From Clostridia bacterium (GTDB lineage Bacteria > Bacillota > Clostridia > UMGS1883), in assembly GCA_900768005.1 (NCBI GenBank), contig CAAGBE010000103.1, positions 1 to 15,617 of the forward strand: DNA of 15,617 nt, read 5' to 3'. The notes below the pieces were generated by a model, which had not been told where the DNA came from, made no database searches, and saw only the letters and a program-made list of their open reading frames with translations. The position numbers were made by a program, and so were the translations under genes. Shown here one piece after another: positions 6,699 to 13,253 of the stretch; position 1 is the stretch's first letter, and each line of letters opens with the position of its first letter.

Positions 6699-6727
6699 TT
6701 GACAAAAAACAAAAGTTTATATATACT
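6699..6727 (+). promoter_or_regulatory. rpmH promoter (sigma-A type)
   Basis: A perfect TTGACA (6699-6704), a 17-base spacer and TATACT (6722-6727) lie within an A/T-rich stretch. The predicted start is near 6734, giving a leader of about 60 bases. The leader holds a small stem AGCCT/GGGCT (6750-6754 with 6762-6766) and ends in a near-perfect AAGGAGGT ribosome binding site. A strong promoter suits L34. Confidence 0.8.
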
Positions 6728-6793
6728 AAGCTGGTATCGTTGTGAAAATAGCCTCTATAAAGGGCTTTTATAAATTTAAGGAGGTGCAGACAG

Positions 6794-6928
6794 ATGCTCA
6801 GAACTTATCAGCCTAACGTAAGAAAGAGAAAGAAGGACCACGGATTCAGAAAGAGAATGAGTACCGCTAACGGTAGAAAGGTTCTCAGAAGACGCCGTCA
6901 GAGAGGCAGACGTGTGCTTTCTGCATAA
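6794..6928 (+). CDS. rpmH: 50S ribosomal protein L34
   Basis: This 44-aa, extremely basic protein begins MLRTYQPNVRKRKKDHGFRK and ends GRRVLSA, matching the L34 pattern (M-K/R-RTYQP...KRKK.HGFR.RM.T.NGR.VL..RR..GR..LSA) over its whole length. L34 is a small component of the large ribosomal subunit. AAGGAGGT lies about 8 bases before the ATG, an almost complete anti-16S match fitting high expression. It is the first gene of the plus-strand arm, directly downstream of the strong promoter, and rnpA follows in the universally conserved pair. Confidence 0.98.
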   Translation: MLRTYQPNVRKRKKDHGFRKRMSTANGRKVLRRRRQRGRRVLSA

Positions 6929-6963
6929 GCTTTATTATGTGGAAGCACACGCACTGTGTGTTT
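6911..6963 (+). promoter_or_regulatory. Two mutually exclusive hairpins between rpmH and rnpA
   Basis: CGTGTGCTT (6911-6919, rpmH codons 40-42) is perfectly complementary to AAGCACACG (6943-6951). The second arm can instead pair with GTGTGTTT just downstream (6956-6963, loop 6951-6955). Only one pairing can form at a time. The downstream hairpin is followed by TTTT. It also covers GGAAG (6941-6945), the only ribosome-binding-like sequence before rnpA. A role in setting the L34 to RnpA ratio is inference. Confidence 0.4.
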
Positions 6964-6967
6964 TAAA

Positions 6968-7297
6968 ATGAAGATTATTTCAATTAAAGAAAACAGTGAT
7001 TTTAAAAGAGTTTATTACAGAGGAAAATCTGTGGTAAAAAAAAGATTGGTCGTTTATTACAGAAAAAATAAATATGACTATAACCGACTGGGACTGACTG
7101 TATCTCCCAAAATAGGATGTGCAGTTGTAAGAAACAGGACAAGACGACTTATAAAAGAAAATTACAGAAATTTACAGGGTTTAAAAGAGGGATATGACAT
7201 TGTAATCGTTGCAAGGGGAAGTATAGTAAATTCTTCTTACAGCGAAATTGGAAAGGAATTAGTAAAGGCATTTGGTGAATGCTCTTTATTCAGATAA
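6968..7297 (+). CDS. rnpA: Ribonuclease P protein component
   Basis: RnpA is the small basic protein that assists the RNase P RNA in cleaving the 5' leader from precursor tRNAs. From the ATG at 6968 it is 109 aa, a normal length. The start MKIISIKENSDFKRVYYRGK is typical, and the family signature RNRTRRLIKENYRN, the 'RNR' helix contacting the RNA, is at about 54-67. YDIVIVARGS follows as expected. An upstream in-frame GTG at 6956 would add MCFK; it has GGAAG 10 bases upstream, whereas the ATG has no clear ribosome binding site. Start is therefore uncertain by four codons. It follows rpmH by 39 bases and its 3' end overlaps the most likely yidD start. Confidence 0.96.
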   Translation: MKIISIKENSDFKRVYYRGKSVVKKRLVVYYRKNKYDYNRLGLTVSPKIGCAVVRNRTRRLIKENYRNLQGLKEGYDIVIVARGSIVNSSYSEIGKELVKAFGECSLFR

Positions 7298-7538
7298 AGT
7301 GATTAGAAAACTTTTTATATTAATTATAAAATTTTATCAAAAATATATATCTCCGCTTAAAAAACCTTGTTGCCGCTTTACACCGACCTGCTCTATGTAT
7401 GCCTTGGAGGCATTTGAGAGACACGGTGCATTAAAGGGGCTTTATTTGTCTATAAAAAGAATTTTAAGGTGCAATCCTTTCAGTAAGGGAGGATATGACC
7501 CTGTTCCTTATTACAGTAATGAAAAAGGAGAAAAATAA
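7275..7538 (+). CDS. yidD: Membrane protein insertion efficiency factor YidD
   Basis: This is a small membrane-associated protein found between rnpA and yidC in most bacteria and thought to help YidC-dependent insertion. The core FYQKYISPLKKPCCRFTPTCSMYALEAFERHGALKG and IKRILRCNPFSKGGYDPVP carries the conserved family pattern with three cysteines in the CCRFTPTC block and one in RCNPF. An amphipathic N-terminal helix (VIRKLFILIIKFYQKYI) is visible. Start is uncertain. GTG at 7275 has AAAGG 6 bases upstream and overlaps rnpA. TTG at 7272 is also in frame. GTG at 7299, directly after the rnpA stop, gives the most family-like N-terminus but lacks a ribosome binding site. The stop overlaps the yidC ATG by one base (TAATG). 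Confidence 0.92.
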   Translation: MNALYSDKVIRKLFILIIKFYQKYISPLKKPCCRFTPTCSMYALEAFERHGALKGLYLSIKRILRCNPFSKGGYDPVPYYSNEKGEK

Positions 7539-8413
7539 TGTATTTTTTAGCAGGACCTCTGGCATTTTTGATAAGACCTATTTATAACCTTACCGAAAAC
7601 TACGGAATTACTCTTATCATAGCCACTATAATTATTAAATTACTTACTATTCCTCTCACAATTAAAAGCCAGAAAAATATGGCTAAAACTCAGCTTATTC
7701 AGCCTGAAATGAATAAATTGCAGGCTAAATATAAAAATGATAAAGACAAGCTTTCTATAGAAATGCAGAAACTTTATAAAGAGTATGATGTAAACCCAAT
7801 GGGCGGTTGTCTTCCCCTCCTTATCCAGATGTTTATACTCTTTGGATTTATCGGTGTTATTTATCATCCCTTTGAGCATATTTTAGGTTTGTCAGGTGAA
7901 GAAATAAAGAATCTTGCCGTAAAGCTTGGTATGCCTGATAAAACAAATGAAATGTATCTTTGGGGTGCAAAAGGTATAAATGAGGCATTAAATGAAATTA
8001 AAGCAGGATTAACAAACATCAACTTTAATTTCTTTGGAATTAACCTTACAAAAGCTCCTAATACAGCACCCAAGGAATGGACAGTATGGGTATTTCCTGC
8101 ACTTGCAACAGCATCCACAGTACTTTCCAGCTATATAACAAAAAAACAGCAGCCAAAGACTGCAGCAAATCAGAACTCAGATGTTCCCAATACAGGCGAT
8201 ACTATGCTTAAAATTATGCCTTTTATGACTGCTTTCTTTACTTATTCAATGCCTATCGGTATGTCACTTTACTGGACAGTATCCACTGTTGTACAGCTTA
8301 TTCAGCAGTCAATTATGAATAAGTTTGTAAATGAAGAGATGAAATCACAGATAGAAGAAAAGCAGGAAGAAATAAGAGAAAAAAAAGAAAAAAGACACCA
8401 TAAAAAACACTGA
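7538..8413 (+). CDS. yidC: Membrane protein insertase YidC/Oxa1 family
   Basis: YidC inserts and folds membrane proteins alone or with Sec. The 291-aa protein has hydrophobic segments at about 3-17, 22-42, 91-110, 182-200 and 224-260. YGITLIIATIIIKLLTIPL is followed by the cytoplasmic hairpin with IQPEMNKLQAKYKNDKDKLS. K34 occupies the place of the groove arginine (R73 of B. subtilis SpoIIIJ). NPMGGCLPLLIQMFILFGF (86-104) is the family signature region. There is no lipobox cysteine near the N-terminus, unlike SpoIIIJ. The loop between 111 and 181 is long. The tail (265-291) is charged and ends in RHHKKH, suited to ribosome contact. AAGGAG lies 7 bases before the ATG. It is translationally coupled to yidD. 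Confidence 0.95.
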   Translation: MYFLAGPLAFLIRPIYNLTENYGITLIIATIIIKLLTIPLTIKSQKNMAKTQLIQPEMNKLQAKYKNDKDKLSIEMQKLYKEYDVNPMGGCLPLLIQMFILFGFIGVIYHPFEHILGLSGEEIKNLAVKLGMPDKTNEMYLWGAKGINEALNEIKAGLTNINFNFFGINLTKAPNTAPKEWTVWVFPALATASTVLSSYITKKQQPKTAANQNSDVPNTGDTMLKIMPFMTAFFTYSMPIGMSLYWTVSTVVQLIQQSIMNKFVNEEMKSQIEEKQEEIREKKEKRHHKKH

Positions 8414-8427
8414 AAGGACCGGAAAAA

Positions 8428-9120
8428 ATGATAATAGTTGAAAAAAGCGGCAAAACAATTGATGAAGCCGTAAATGAAGCTCTCGCAGAGCTTAATACAA
8501 CAAAAGAAAATGTGGAAATAGAAGTAGTAAATGAAGGTAAAAGAGGAATCCTTGGTTTAGGATCCGAAGATGCAGTTGTAAGAGTAAAAATGGAGGTTAA
8601 TCCTCTTCAAAAAGCTGAAAAATATATTAAAGATGTTATGGAAAGCTTTGGTATAGATGTACAGCTTAACGGCTCTTATGAGGACGAAAGTGTAATGGTT
8701 GAAATTGTGGGTGACAGTGAAGAGGTTGGTAAGGTAATCGGCAGAAGAGGTGATACTCTTGATGCTCTCCAGTACCTTACATCCCTTGTTGTAAACAAGG
8801 GTGAGGAAAACTACATCCGTGTTACCATTGATACAGAAAATTACAGAGGTAAGAGAGAAGAAACTCTTATAAAGCTTGCAAAGAGAACAGCAGGAATTGT
8901 TGCAAGAACGAGAAAGAGTATTACTCTTGAGCCTATGAATCCCAATGAGAGAAGAATTATACATTCTGCTCTTCAGGAGTACAGAAATGTAACAACATAC
9001 TCTACCGGCAAGGACCCTCACAGATGTATTGTTATTACAACAAAGAAAAAGGAATACGGTGACGATTACGTTTCCAAATATAGGTATAACCGTAAAGAGA
9101 ATGAAATAGCCGGAGTTTAA
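8428..9120 (+). CDS. khpB: RNA-binding protein KhpB (Jag/EloR family)
   Basis: The protein is 230 aa with three domains in the usual order. A Jag-N domain (about 2-52) has EGKRGILGLGSEDAVV. A type II KH domain (about 60-135) has the GKVIGRRGDTLDALQYL loop (101-117). An R3H domain (about 140-205) has PNERRIIHSALQEYRNVTTY, in which R175/R176 and H179 form the R-x3-H motif. In Gram-positive bacteria KhpB pairs with KhpA, binds many RNAs and influences cell elongation and division. AAAGGA lies 9 bases before the ATG. The gene sits 14 bases after yidC, its standard neighbour (spoIIIJ-jag in B. subtilis), and is probably in the same transcript. No link to sporulation can be judged from this window. 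Confidence 0.95.
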   Translation: MIIVEKSGKTIDEAVNEALAELNTTKENVEIEVVNEGKRGILGLGSEDAVVRVKMEVNPLQKAEKYIKDVMESFGIDVQLNGSYEDESVMVEIVGDSEEVGKVIGRRGDTLDALQYLTSLVVNKGEENYIRVTIDTENYRGKREETLIKLAKRTAGIVARTRKSITLEPMNPNERRIIHSALQEYRNVTTYSTGKDPHRCIVITTKKKEYGDDYVSKYRYNRKENEIAGV

Positions 9121-9131
9121 TAAAATATTGA

Positions 9132-9203
9132 AAGAAAGAGGTGAAAGGTCTTTCTTGTAAGATGAAATCTTATGAGAAGAATACTTTTGCCTCTTATTTT
9201 TTT
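9132..9203 (+). terminator. Hairpin-rich spacer between khpB and mnmE, weak terminator or attenuator
   Basis: Three consecutive hairpins are present: AAGAAAGA/TCTTTCTT (9132-9139 with 9149-9156), TAAGAT/ATCTTA (9158-9163 with 9167-9172, 3-base loop), and an imperfect stem (9172-9179 with 9190-9197) followed by seven T residues (9197-9203). The last looks like a weak intrinsic terminator ahead of the mnmE ribosome binding site. It would partly separate mnmE-mnmG-rsmG from the rpmH-khpB group. Confidence 0.35.
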
Positions 9204-9216
9204 GGAGTTGATAAAA

Positions 9217-10548
9217 ATGACGGAATCGAGTACAATTTGCGCTCTTTCCACACCTCGCGGAAAGGGTGGTATTGCCGTAATCAGGGTAAGCGGTGAAAAA
9301 GCCCTTGAAATTACGGAAAAAATCGTAAAATCCAATAAAAGAATAACCGAGGCAGAGGGGTATACCATTGTTTACGGAAAAGCCTTTTCAAACGAAAGGG
9401 AAATTGACGAGGTTCTGGTAAGCGTTTTCCGTGCACCCAACTCATTTACAGGTGAAAACGTGTGTGAAATAAGCTGCCACGGTTCTCCCGTCAGCGTTGA
9501 AAGAATCATAGATGCCCTTATAGAAAACGGTTGTTCCATGGCCGAAAAAGGTGAATTTACAAAAAGAGCATTTTTGAACGGGAAAATGAGTCTTACTCAG
9601 GCGGAGGCAGTCCACGATATTATAGAATCCAAGACAGATGAGGCACTTTATGCGGCAGTTAACCGACTTGACGGTGCAATTACAAAGCCGATTATAAAAA
9701 TCCGTGAGGAGCTTCTTGATTTACTGGCGGCAATTCAGGTTTCAAGCGATTTCCCCGAGGAGGATATAGATACTTTTGCAGGAGGAGAGCTTTCGGGAAA
9801 ACTTAACAGAATCGAAAATGAGCTTCTCGAACTTAAAAAAAGTGCAAGACGCGGAGAAGCATTAAACAGCGGAATTACCTGTGCCATCTGCGGTATTCCC
9901 AACACGGGAAAAAGCTCTCTTTTAAATGCCCTTATAGAGAAGAAAAAGGCAATTGTAACAGACATTGCAGGTACAACCCGTGATGTTGTTGAGGAATATG
10001 CCGATATTGACGGAATTCCCGTAAAATTCGGTGATACGGCAGGTATCAGAGAGAGTAGTGACGTAGTTGAATCAATCGGTGTGGAGCTTAGCTACGATTA
10101 CATCAAGAATGCAGATATTTGTATTTTTGTAACCGAGTGTGGAAGGGATTTAACCGACGAGGAAAAAGAAATTTTAGAAAAAATTTCGGAAAAAGAACAT
10201 ATTTTAGTTGCAAACAAGACTGATTTAGGCGAAAATGACAAAGAGGGCTATATAGAAATCAGTGCCAAAGAGCAGAAAGGCATAGAAAAAGTAAAAAAAG
10301 CCGTCTCAGAAATAATCGGTACGGCAGAGCATCCTGCATTTATTGCTAATGAAAGACAGTTTGAAGCGGTTGTCAGGGCGGCTGAAAGCATAAGAAAAGC
10401 GAAGGAAACCATAGAAAATGGATTTTTCAGTGATTTTTGTGCGATAGATATTGAAAATGCAGTAGCATTCCTCGGAGAAGCTGAGGGAATCAGCATAAAC
10501 CAGGAAACAGTAAACAGAATATTTGAAAAATTCTGTCTCGGAAAGTGA
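9217..10548 (+). CDS. mnmE: tRNA uridine-5-carboxymethylaminomethyl(34) synthesis GTPase MnmE
   Basis: MnmE works with MnmG to modify the wobble uridine 34 of several tRNAs, using a folate one-carbon unit and GTP. From the ATG at 9217 it is 443 aa, slightly under the usual 450-460. The N-terminal folate-binding domain starts TICALSTPRGKGGIAVIRVS and includes GEFTKRAFLNGKMSLTQAEA. The inserted G domain has GIPNTGKSS (226-234), TDIAGTTRD (248-256), DTAG (273-276) and NKTD (333-336). The C-terminal FCLGK (439-443) holds the conserved cysteine C440. GGAG lies 9 bases before this ATG. An in-frame upstream ATG (9172) would add 15 hydrophobic residues not seen in the family and lies in a hairpin, so it is rejected. 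The stop is 8 bases before the preferred mnmG ATG. Confidence 0.97.
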   Translation: MTESSTICALSTPRGKGGIAVIRVSGEKALEITEKIVKSNKRITEAEGYTIVYGKAFSNEREIDEVLVSVFRAPNSFTGENVCEISCHGSPVSVERIIDALIENGCSMAEKGEFTKRAFLNGKMSLTQAEAVHDIIESKTDEALYAAVNRLDGAITKPIIKIREELLDLLAAIQVSSDFPEEDIDTFAGGELSGKLNRIENELLELKKSARRGEALNSGITCAICGIPNTGKSSLLNALIEKKKAIVTDIAGTTRDVVEEYADIDGIPVKFGDTAGIRESSDVVESIGVELSYDYIKNADICIFVTECGRDLTDEEKEILEKISEKEHILVANKTDLGENDKEGYIEISAKEQKGIEKVKKAVSEIIGTAEHPAFIANERQFEAVVRAAESIRKAKETIENGFFSDFCAIDIENAVAFLGEAEGISINQETVNRIFEKFCLGK

Positions 10549-10556
10549 GTAACATT

Positions 10557-12422
10557 ATGGAGAATACATTCAACTTTGATATTGCCGTTGTCGGTGCAGG
10601 TCACGCAGGCTGTGAAGCGGCACTTGCATCTGCAAGGCTCGGTATGAAAACAATAATTCTTACAATAAATCTTGATTCTATTGCAAATCTTCCCTGCAAT
10701 CCGTCAATAGGCGGTACTGCAAAAGGTCATCTTGTAAGGGAAATTGATGCCCTCGGCGGTGAAATGGGGAAGGTTGCGGATAAAACCAAGATTCAGACAA
10801 GGATGCTTAACCTCAGAAAAGGTCCTGCAGTACACTCTCTCCGTGCACAAACCGACAGAAGAGCCTATCAGATTGAGATGAAAAAGCGTCTGGAACAGCA
10901 GGAAAACCTCTATATTCGTCAGGCGGAGGTAAAAACCGTTGAAAAAACTGACGACGGTTTTGTACTGACTATCCATACGGGAACAAAGTTTTATGCAAAA
11001 GCTGTAATTATCTCCACAGGTACATATATGGAGGGTAAAATAATAATCGGTGAAACCAGTTACAGCGGTGGTCCTGACGGCCTCTTCCCCTCTCTCGGCC
11101 TTAGTGAAAGCCTGCAGAAGCTTGGTGTAGAAATGATGCGCTTTAAAACGGGTACACCCACCCGTGTACACGCAAGAAGTGTGGACTTTTCCCGTCTTGA
11201 AAAGCAGGAGGGTGACGAGGAAATCGTTCCGTTTTCCTTTGAAACCACAGAAAAGGAAGAAAACAAAGTTTGCTGTTATTTAACCTATACAAATACAAAA
11301 ACCCACGACATTATACGGGAAAATCTTCACAGAAGTCCGCTTTTTAACGGACTTATTGATGGTGTAGGACCCCGTTATTGTCCGTCTATTGAAGATAAGG
11401 TGGTAAGATTCAGCGACCGTGAACGCCATCAGGTATTTATCGAGCCAATGGGGCTTACTACCGAGGAAATGTATCTTCAGGGAATGAGTACAAGTCTTCC
11501 CGAGGATGTTCAGCTTAATATGTTAAAGACTATGGAGGGACTTGAAAACGTAGAAATTATGCGAAGTGCGTACGCAATTGAGTATGATTGCTGTAATCCT
11601 TTGCAATTGCGTCCCTCTCTTGAAATGCGTGATATTCCCGGACTCTACGGTGCAGGTCAGTTTAACGGTACAAGCGGTTACGAGGAAGCTGCAGCACAGG
11701 GACTCATAGCAGGAATAAATGCCGCAAGGAAACTTAAGGGCTTAGACCCCGTTGTTTTTGACAGAAGTGAGGCATATATAGGCGTTTTAATTGACGATTT
11801 AGTGACAAAAGGTACAAATGAGCCTTACAGAATGCTTACGTCAAGAGCAGAATACCGTCTTTTACTCCGTCAGGACAATGCAGATTTAAGGTTAACGCCC
11901 ACAGGCTACGAAATCGGGCTTATTTCTGAGGAAAGATATAATAAATTCCTCGAAAAGAAAGCCAATATAGAGAAAGAAATAGAAAGAATTAACTCGGTAA
12001 ATATATCACCAAGTAAAGAAATCAACGAGTATTTGGAAAATATTGGAAGTCAAACCCTTTCAACAGGCATAAAACTTGCAGAGCTTATCAGAAGACCGGA
12101 GCTTTCGTATGAAGACCTTGCTCCCTTTGACAAAGAGCGTCCCGAATTGGAAAAAACACATTGGCAACAGGCGGAAATTGCAGTAAAATATGAGGGATAT
12201 ATTAAAAGACAGTTCGAGCAGGTAGAAAGATTCAACAAAAACGAGAAAAAACTCATCCCTGACGATATAGATTACTCAAAAGTATATGGTTTAAGGACGG
12301 AAGCAAGACAGAAGCTTGAAAAAATGCGTCCCGAAAATATCGGAAGAGCAAGCAGAATCAGCGGAGTAAGCCCTGCGGATATAGGAGTTCTTCTTATTTA
12401 CCTTGCAGGAGAAAGGAGTTAA
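10557..12422 (+). CDS. mnmG: tRNA uridine-5-carboxymethylaminomethyl(34) synthesis enzyme MnmG (GidA)
   Basis: MnmG is the FAD- and NADH-dependent partner of MnmE. From the ATG at 10557 it has 621 aa (family about 620-630). The FAD-binding GAGHAGCEAA is at 13-22. C47 in LPCNPSIGG and C275 in GPRYCPSIEDKVVRF match the two cysteines important in the E. coli enzyme. The second family signature AGQFNGTSGYEEAAAQG is at 366-382. The C-terminal helical part (IGRASRISGVSPADIGVLLI) is complete and binds MnmE and tRNA. An in-frame GTG at 10545 would add four residues and overlap mnmE by four bases. Neither start has a strong ribosome binding site, so coupling to mnmE is likely. The mnmE-mnmG-rsmG order is widely conserved near origins. 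Confidence 0.97.
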   Translation: MENTFNFDIAVVGAGHAGCEAALASARLGMKTIILTINLDSIANLPCNPSIGGTAKGHLVREIDALGGEMGKVADKTKIQTRMLNLRKGPAVHSLRAQTDRRAYQIEMKKRLEQQENLYIRQAEVKTVEKTDDGFVLTIHTGTKFYAKAVIISTGTYMEGKIIIGETSYSGGPDGLFPSLGLSESLQKLGVEMMRFKTGTPTRVHARSVDFSRLEKQEGDEEIVPFSFETTEKEENKVCCYLTYTNTKTHDIIRENLHRSPLFNGLIDGVGPRYCPSIEDKVVRFSDRERHQVFIEPMGLTTEEMYLQGMSTSLPEDVQLNMLKTMEGLENVEIMRSAYAIEYDCCNPLQLRPSLEMRDIPGLYGAGQFNGTSGYEEAAAQGLIAGINAARKLKGLDPVVFDRSEAYIGVLIDDLVTKGTNEPYRMLTSRAEYRLLLRQDNADLRLTPTGYEIGLISEERYNKFLEKKANIEKEIERINSVNISPSKEINEYLENIGSQTLSTGIKLAELIRRPELSYEDLAPFDKERPELEKTHWQQAEIAVKYEGYIKRQFEQVERFNKNEKKLIPDDIDYSKVYGLRTEARQKLEKMRPENIGRASRISGVSPADIGVLLIYLAGERS

Positions 12423-12424
12423 GT

Positions 12425-13129
12425 ATGGATTTAATAAAAGAAGCAGAAAAATTAGGCTTAGAGGTATCAGAAAATGCAAACAATTTGTTTGCAAAATACA
12501 GCGAAATGCTTATTTCCTACAACGAAGTTATGAATTTAACTGCAATTACCGAACCTGAAGAAGTGAAAGAAAAGCACTTTTTAGATTCTATAACGCTTAT
12601 TTTAAGTCAAAAGCTTGAAAACGGGATGAGCCTTATTGACATAGGTGCAGGAGCAGGCTTCCCCTCCCTGCCCGTTAAAATCGTAAGAAATGACTTAAAT
12701 GTTACTATGCTTGATTCCCTTAATAAAAGAATTGGCTTTTTAAATGACGTAATAAAAGAATTGGGCTTAAAAAACATAGAGGCAATTCATTTCCGTGCAG
12801 AAGATGCAGGTAAAGATAAGAATTTCAGGGAAAAATATGACATTGCAACTGCAAGAGCCGTTGCAGACCTTACAGTATTATCGGAATATGCCCTGCCATT
12901 TGTTAAAGTCGGCGGTTATTTTGTAGCTCTTAAAGGAAATTCCCCGAAAGAGGAAACGGAAAAAGCAAAAAAAGCAATAAGGGAAATGGGTGGAGAAATT
13001 GAAGAAATTAAAGAGGTGAAGCTCCCATCGGGAATAGACCACAGCCTTGTAATTATAAGAAAGGTAATTCCTACTCCCGATAAATACCCCAGAAAAGCAG
13101 GAACACCTGTTAAAAAACCTATAATTTAA
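12425..13129 (+). CDS. rsmG: 16S rRNA (guanine(527)-N7)-methyltransferase RsmG (GidB)
   Basis: RsmG methylates N7 of G527 in 16S rRNA using S-adenosylmethionine; its loss gives low-level streptomycin resistance in other bacteria. The protein is 234 aa (typical 205-240). NEVMNLTAITEPEEVKEKHFLDS (33-55) is the N-terminal signature, IDIGAGAGFPSLPV (71-84) the SAM-binding glycine loop, MLDSLNKRIGFL (95-106) the second Rossmann strand, and TARAVADL (142-149) a conserved catalytic-site block. The end PRKAGTPVKKPI (222-233) is the usual C-terminal pattern. AAAGGAG lies 6 bases before the ATG, which begins 2 bases after the mnmG stop. A strong terminator follows immediately. Confidence 0.97.
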   Translation: MDLIKEAEKLGLEVSENANNLFAKYSEMLISYNEVMNLTAITEPEEVKEKHFLDSITLILSQKLENGMSLIDIGAGAGFPSLPVKIVRNDLNVTMLDSLNKRIGFLNDVIKELGLKNIEAIHFRAEDAGKDKNFREKYDIATARAVADLTVLSEYALPFVKVGGYFVALKGNSPKEETEKAKKAIREMGGEIEEIKEVKLPSGIDHSLVIIRKVIPTPDKYPRKAGTPVKKPII

Positions 13130-13130
13130 G

Positions 13131-13168
13131 AAAAGGGCAAGCATTTTTTGAAAATGCTTGCCCTTTTT
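13131..13168 (+). terminator. Strong intrinsic terminator after rsmG
   Basis: A perfect 17-bp stem, AAAAGGGCAAGCATTTT (13131-13147) with its exact complement at 13151-13167, has a 3-base loop and ends in a T-run. It begins two bases after the rsmG stop. The A-rich left flank means it could also work on the opposite strand. It closes the plus-strand operon that ends with rsmG. Confidence 0.9.
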
Positions 13169-13222
13169 GTTGTAATAAGGCGATAAATTTTTCTTTAATA
13201 CCCCTTTTTATTGTGTTAAAAT

Positions 13223-13231
13223 TGTTATATA
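13223..13231 (+). promoter_or_regulatory. Possible extended -10 promoter for the noc-position gene
   Basis: TGTTATATA fits an extended -10 (TG-n-TATATA) 22 bases before the ATG. No good -35 box is seen at normal spacing. The call rests mainly on the need for a promoter after the strong terminator. Confidence 0.3.
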
Positions 13232-13253
13232 AATAATAAAAGGGATGAATTAA

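Larger units (their letters stand above)
6435..6793. other. oriC: Replication origin region oriC (dnaA-rpmH intergenic)
   Basis: This 359-base gap has no gene. It contains DnaA-box-like sites near dnaA (6460-6565), an inverted repeat GTGTTTAAAACAC (6527-6539), a nearly pure A/T block at about 6571-6646 with repeated AATAAA-type units, the dnaA promoter, and the rpmH promoter with its leader. Genes diverge from it and are all co-oriented with outward replication. Together with conserved flanking genes this makes it the origin region. Which of the two AT-rich blocks unwinds (here or 4949-5010) cannot be decided from sequence. Confidence 0.85.

Noticed and set aside
9172..9216. Upstream ATG start for mnmE adding 15 residues
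   Set aside because: The extension is not found in the MnmE family, the ATG is part of a hairpin, and ATG 9217 has GGAG at 9 bases.
9142..9300. Small plus-strand open frame beginning GTG at 9142 and running into mnmE
   Set aside because: It mostly overlaps the MnmE N-terminal coding sequence in another frame, and its start has no well-placed ribosome binding site.
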